A stretch of 8,884 nucleotides of DNA from Pseudomonadota bacterium. GTDB lineage: Bacteria > Pseudomonadota > Alphaproteobacteria > HIMB59 > GCA-002718135. Position 1 is the first letter of the stretch. Each line of letters opens with the position of its first letter. Below, piece by piece: positions 5,986-8,884 of this stretch. The position numbers and the translations under genes were made by a program. Location of the stretch: positions 1-8,884 of the forward strand of contig JAQBWI010000041.1 in NCBI GenBank assembly GCA_027625355.1, read 5' to 3'. The notes below the pieces were generated by a model that was not told where the DNA came from, made no database searches, and was given only the letters and a program-made list of their open reading frames with translations.

Positions 5986-7759
5986 TATGAAATATCTCAG
6001 ATAGTTCTTCAAGAAGAACTTCCCCTAATTGATCTACATCCATTATTGTTATAGCTTTTGAATAATATCTAGAAACGTCATGACCTATCCCAATTGCTAT
6101 TAGTTCAACTTCTTTATTTTTTTCAATTTGATATATTACTTCTCTTAAATTTTTTTCAAGATAATTGCCTGGATTTACAGATAAGGTTGAGTCATCAACA
6201 GGAGCTCCATCACTTATGACAATTAATATTTTCCTTTTTTCTTGTCTTTTTTTTAACCTACTGTTCGCCCACATTAGAGCTTCACCATCAATATTTTCTT
6301 TTAAAATTCCTTCTCTCAAAAGTAGGCCTAAATTTTGTTTTGACCTTCTAGAGGGAGAGTCAGCAGATTTGTATACTATGTGTCTAAGATCATTTAATCT
6401 GCCTGGGTTGCTTGGTTTTTGCTCTTTAATCCATTTTTCTCTAGATTCTCCACCTTTCCAAGCTTTTGTTGTAAAACCTAGTATTTCTGTTTTAATTTGA
6501 CACCTCTCAAGTGTTTTTGCTAGAATGTCACTACACAGTGCTGCCACTGTAATAGGGCGACCCCTCATAGATCCTGAGTTATCAATTAATAGAGAAACAA
6601 TAGTATCTTTAAATTCAACTTCTTTTTCTTTTTTATATGATAGCTTATTTTGAGGATTGGCAATAATTCTGGATAATCTAGAAGTATCTAAAAAACCTTC
6701 CTCCATATTAAAGTCCCAATGCCTATTTTGCTGAGCAAGTAGTTTTCTTTGAAGTCTATTTGCTATTTTAGTAATCAAAGGAAGGAATGTAAAAACTTGC
6801 TTATCTAAATTATAACGTAATTTTTCTAATTCTTTTTGATCACAAAGTTCATTAGCATTAATCACTTCATCAAATTCTTTTGTAAATGATTTATAATCAT
6901 CATAATTATTATTTGTTTCTATCTTAGGAAAATATTCAATTTCTCCCTCGGAAGAGTCTTCTCCTATCTCATCACTTTCTTCCATAGAGACTGACTGTTG
7001 TAAATCTACTGTATTGGTATCTGTTTCAATTTTACTTTGGTTTTGTTCATCATTTTTTTGATTGTTATCATCATTATTTTTATTTTCATCTGAATTTACA
7101 TCATCATCTTGATTTATATCATCTGAATTGTTTCTGTGTTGATTTTTTTCATATAAGTCATAATCATCTAAGTATTTTTTAATCTTTGACCCAAAAGCTT
7201 CTTGATTATCTATACTTTTTTTTAAGTCTTCAAAAACTGTCTTAAAATTATCTCCAATTTTTTGTTTGATAATTTTTCTATTTTTTTCATTATTTTTGCC
7301 TAAATCTATATTTAAAAATTGTTCATAAGCAACATACTTGAATGCTTCAGAAATATTATTCTCATCATCTAGAGATTTTTTTTTTAAATCTAGTGAATGT
7401 TTTTTAGTAATATTTGATTTTATACCTTTAAAAGAGATCGATCCTTTTGCCTCTACTCTTGATTGTTCAACAGCATTAAAAATTTCATTTGCCATATCAT
7501 TATCATCAATAAAACTATTATGTATTTCTTTAGAATGAAATCTAAATTCTAGAGCAAGTGCATCTGCTTCAGCTCTTATGTAAGTTAAATTTTTTTTTAA
7601 ACTTTCAATATTGGGTTCTGGCAGATTTATAAGATTACCTTCTATAGAAGAGTTTTCTTTTGTGAAATTTATTTCAACGAGAGTATTTTGACTAATAGAT
7701 TTGGTTGTTGCTGTAAGAGATTTTTTAAATTGCTCTAAAATTTCTTCACTCTTTAACAT
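5978..7759 (-). CDS. cobT: CobT-like cobaltochelatase subunit (vWA/MIDAS protein)
   Basis: CobT pairs with the AAA+ protein CobS to drive cobalt insertion by CobN into hydrogenobyrinate a,c-diamide in aerobic B12 synthesis. The 593-residue protein has the family layout: an N-terminal CobT domain (about 1-205, with RAEADALALEFRFHS at 62-76), a low-complexity Asp/Asn/Glu/Gln linker (about 204-275), and a C-terminal von Willebrand A domain (about 385-593). The MIDAS metal site reads LIDNSGSM (D393, S395, S397), with SDGAPVDD (516-523) as a further metal-site loop. NRHWDFNMEEG (345-355) is also typical of CobT. Its ATG overlaps the end of cobS by 14 bases, and AAAGGT about 6 bases upstream of the start is one of the few good Shine-Dalgarno-like sequences in the window. 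No cobN or other corrin genes are nearby, so the 'cobaltochelatase' role is a family name, not proven here. Confidence 0.9.
   Translation of the reverse strand: MLKSEEILEQFKKSLTATTKSISQNTLVEINFTKENSSIEGNLINLPEPNIESLKKNLTYIRAEADALALEFRFHSKEIHNSFIDDNDMANEIFNAVEQSRVEAKGSISFKGIKSNITKKHSLDLKKKSLDDENNISEAFKYVAYEQFLNIDLGKNNEKNRKIIKQKIGDNFKTVFEDLKKSIDNQEAFGSKIKKYLDDYDLYEKNQHRNNSDDINQDDDVNSDENKNNDDNNQKNDEQNQSKIETDTNTVDLQQSVSMEESDEIGEDSSEGEIEYFPKIETNNNYDDYKSFTKEFDEVINANELCDQKELEKLRYNLDKQVFTFLPLITKIANRLQRKLLAQQNRHWDFNMEEGFLDTSRLSRIIANPQNKLSYKKEKEVEFKDTIVSLLIDNSGSMRGRPITVAALCSDILAKTLERCQIKTEILGFTTKAWKGGESREKWIKEQKPSNPGRLNDLRHIVYKSADSPSRRSKQNLGLLLREGILKENIDGEALMWANSRLKKRQEKRKILIVISDGAPVDDSTLSVNPGNYLEKNLREVIYQIEKNKEVELIAIGIGHDVSRYYSKAITIMDVDQLGEVLLEELSEIFHIN
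6003..6020. repeat. Perfect 8-bp inverted repeat just past the tgt stop
   Basis: AGTTCTTC at 6003-6010 and GAAGAACT at 6013-6020 are exact reverse complements around a 2-base centre, 17 bases beyond the tgt stop and inside the cobT C-terminal coding region. RNA could fold into a short hairpin, most likely with a 4-base loop. No T-run follows on either strand, so it is not a standard intrinsic terminator. The palindrome is also what Leu-Leu-Glu-Glu-Leu codons (CTT CTT GAA GAA CT) naturally give, so it may be chance. Confidence 0.35.
7021..7150 (-). repeat. Low-complexity Asp/Asn-coding tract in the cobT linker
   Basis: This run of TCATCA/TTATT-like triplets encodes residues 204-247 of CobT, an almost unbroken series of D, N, E, Q and K. 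It contains no regular repeat unit and keeps the reading frame. CobT proteins usually carry an acidic, presumably disordered linker at this place; the high Asn content is what AT-rich codon use would produce from an Asp/Glu-rich ancestor. Length variation between related strains is likely here. Confidence 0.7.
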
Positions 7760-8711
7760 TAGCTACCTTTGCATCTGAAATATCAATACTAAATGAGCGT
7801 TGAAAATATTCTTCGATGATAGGTCTTTCAAGTTCGTCACATCTATTAAGGAATGAGATTTTAAATGCATATTCAGCATCATTAAACATCAAGTAATTTT
7901 CAGCCCATGTTAAAACTGTCCTAGGACTCATGACAGTTGAAATATCGCCATTCATAAAACCAGCTCTAGTTAAATCTGCTGTTGCTACCATTGATTTTAT
8001 TATTTCTTTTCCATTTTTATTATTCATTTTCTTAATTTTATTAGAAATTATTTGCTCTTCTTCTGTATTAGATAAATAGTTTAAGATTGTGACAATATTC
8101 CATCGATCCATCTGACCTTGATTTATTTGTTGAGTACCATGATAAAGTCCTGAAGTATCCCCTAAACCAACTGTATTAGCAGTAGCAAACAACCTGAAAT
8201 ACTTATTTGGTTTAATAACTCTTGATTGATCAAGTAAGGTTAATTTGCCTTCAGTTTCTAAAATACGTTGTATAACAAACATAACATCAGGTCTTCCAGC
8301 ATCATATTCATCAAAAACTAGTGCTACAGGATTGGAGTATGCCCATGGTAGAATACCATCTTGAAATTCAGTCACCTGTTTTCCTTCATTTAATACTATT
8401 GCATCTTTTCCAATTAGATCAATTCTACTAATATGACTGTCAAGATTGACTCTTACACATGGCCAATTCAATCTTGCTGCCACTTGTTCTATATGAGTGG
8501 ATTTACCAGTTCCATGGTATCCTTGCACAAGAACTCTTCTATTATTTGCAAAACCAGCAAGTATTGCAATAGTTGTTTCTGGATCAAAGCGATAGGATGA
8601 GTCTATCTCAGGAACATGCTCAGTAGGTTGATCAAATCCTAATACTTCAAAATTACATTTGGTTCCAAATAATTCTAATGTATTAATTTTTTTAGTTGGT
8701 TTATTAATCAT
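7746..8711 (-). CDS. cobS: CobS-like AAA+ ATPase subunit of cobaltochelatase
   Basis: A 321-residue MoxR-type AAA+ ATPase that forms the ring motor working with CobT. The sequence is highly conserved along its length: EHVPEIDSSYRFD (31-43), Walker A GYHGTGKST (64-72), NLDSHISRIDLIGKDA (89-104), Walker B LVFDEYDAGRPDVM (131-144, D134 and E135), sensor-1 ATAN (176-179), GLYHGTQQINQGQMDRW (188-204, R203 a likely arginine finger), and MSPRTVLTWAEN near the C-terminal lid. The full family length is present, with no damage. The start at 8711 overlaps the stop of the upstream J-domain gene by 8 bases (ATGATTAA), and the 3' end overlaps cobT by 14 bases, so J-domain gene, cobS and cobT look like one translationally coupled operon. 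This order is the common alphaproteobacterial arrangement. Confidence 0.95.
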   Translation of the reverse strand: MINKPTKKINTLELFGTKCNFEVLGFDQPTEHVPEIDSSYRFDPETTIAILAGFANNRRVLVQGYHGTGKSTHIEQVAARLNWPCVRVNLDSHISRIDLIGKDAIVLNEGKQVTEFQDGILPWAYSNPVALVFDEYDAGRPDVMFVIQRILETEGKLTLLDQSRVIKPNKYFRLFATANTVGLGDTSGLYHGTQQINQGQMDRWNIVTILNYLSNTEEEQIISNKIKKMNNKNGKEIIKSMVATADLTRAGFMNGDISTVMSPRTVLTWAENYLMFNDAEYAFKISFLNRCDELERPIIEEYFQRSFSIDISDAKVANVKE

Positions 8712-8884
8712 TTTTTTTTATAAATTTTTTTAATAGCAATTTGTAAGACTCATTTATTTGTTTAAATTTTTCTTCAGCATTTTTATTATTTCCATTTACA
8801 TCAGGATGAAAGATTTTCACTAACTTTTTATAGTTTTTCTTTATTTTTTCTAAGGATATAGGCATTTTAATATCTAATTCTTTT
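8704..8884 (-). CDS. J-domain (DnaJ-like) protein, C-terminal fragment (5' end outside window)
   Basis: Read on the minus strand from 8883, the frame is open from the window edge to a TAA at 8706-8704, giving 59 residues. It contains a clear J-domain: helix II IKKNYKKLVKI, the HPD tripeptide (residues 26-28 of the fragment), then NAEEKFKQINESYKLL as helix III. A J-domain recruits DnaK-type Hsp70 and triggers its ATPase. In alphaproteobacterial relatives this domain sits at the C-terminus of a protein of about 200 residues encoded just upstream of cobS, which fits here because the fragment ends soon after helix III. The 8-base overlap with cobS indicates co-expression. What client it serves, possibly the CobS/CobT complex, is not known. 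The part outside the window would carry any extra domain. Confidence 0.88.
   Translation of the reverse strand, partial: KELDIKMPISLEKIKKNYKKLVKIFHPDVNGNNKNAEEKFKQINESYKLLLKKFIKKND

Noticed and set aside
6165..6500. 111-residue plus-strand reading frame opposite cobT
   Set aside because: It lies antisense to the conserved vWA domain of CobT and shows no recognisable protein features.
7021..7150. Possible tandem repeat or CRISPR-like array
   Set aside because: The triplet-rich tract has no constant repeat unit or spacers and encodes the acidic linker of CobT in frame.
1..8884. tRNA, rRNA, insertion sequences, phage genes, riboswitches or defence genes
   Set aside because: Nearly every base lies in recognised housekeeping genes, the longest gap is 45 bases, and I saw no transposase, terminal repeats or structured RNA signature.

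Overview
The window is a gene-dense, very AT-rich piece of bacterial chromosome. Gene content and spacing point to a streamlined alphaproteobacterium, most likely a free-living marine lineage such as SAR11/Pelagibacterales or the HIMB59/AEGEAN-169 type. The reasons are a class I (archaeal-type) lysyl-tRNA synthetase, the alphaproteobacterial J-domain/cobS/cobT cluster, a CTTGAC-type -35 box, and genes that overlap or lie within a few bases of each other. The taxonomic call is an inference; there is no rRNA here.

Plus strand, 1-5985: the 3' end of a MarR-family regulator; lysK (class I LysRS, broken by one in-frame TAA at 1057-1059); pyrD (quinone-dependent dihydroorotate dehydrogenase); a HAD class IIA phosphatase-like protein; a 45-base gap with a likely promoter; rpmB (ribosomal protein L28); a YhhQ/VUT-family queuosine-precursor transporter; and tgt (tRNA-guanine transglycosylase). 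Most junctions are overlaps of 1 or 8 bases or gaps of 6 bases, so the genes before and after the promoter at about 3731-3759 look like two co-transcribed blocks. Minus strand, 8884-5978: the 3' end of a J-domain protein, then cobS (AAA+ ATPase) and cobT (vWA/MIDAS subunit), all overlapping. tgt and cobT converge and overlap by 8 bases, so there is no intergenic space for a terminator. No stretch of 300 bases lacks a gene.

Functionally, the yhhQ-tgt pair is a transport-plus-insertion unit for queuosine modification of tRNA. The Tgt carries Gly where well-studied bacterial preQ1-using enzymes carry Val, plus an insertion after the TDSGG motif. Together these suggest salvage of the finished base queuine rather than use of preQ1. 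CobS and CobT form a MoxR-like AAA+/vWA motor pair, annotated as the ATPase part of aerobic cobaltochelatase; no cobN or other B12 gene is in view.

No wholly new multi-gene system is evident. The points most worth a second look are the probable queuine-salvage pair, the single-base nonsense interruption of lysK, and the CobST/J-domain cluster without its chelatase subunit.
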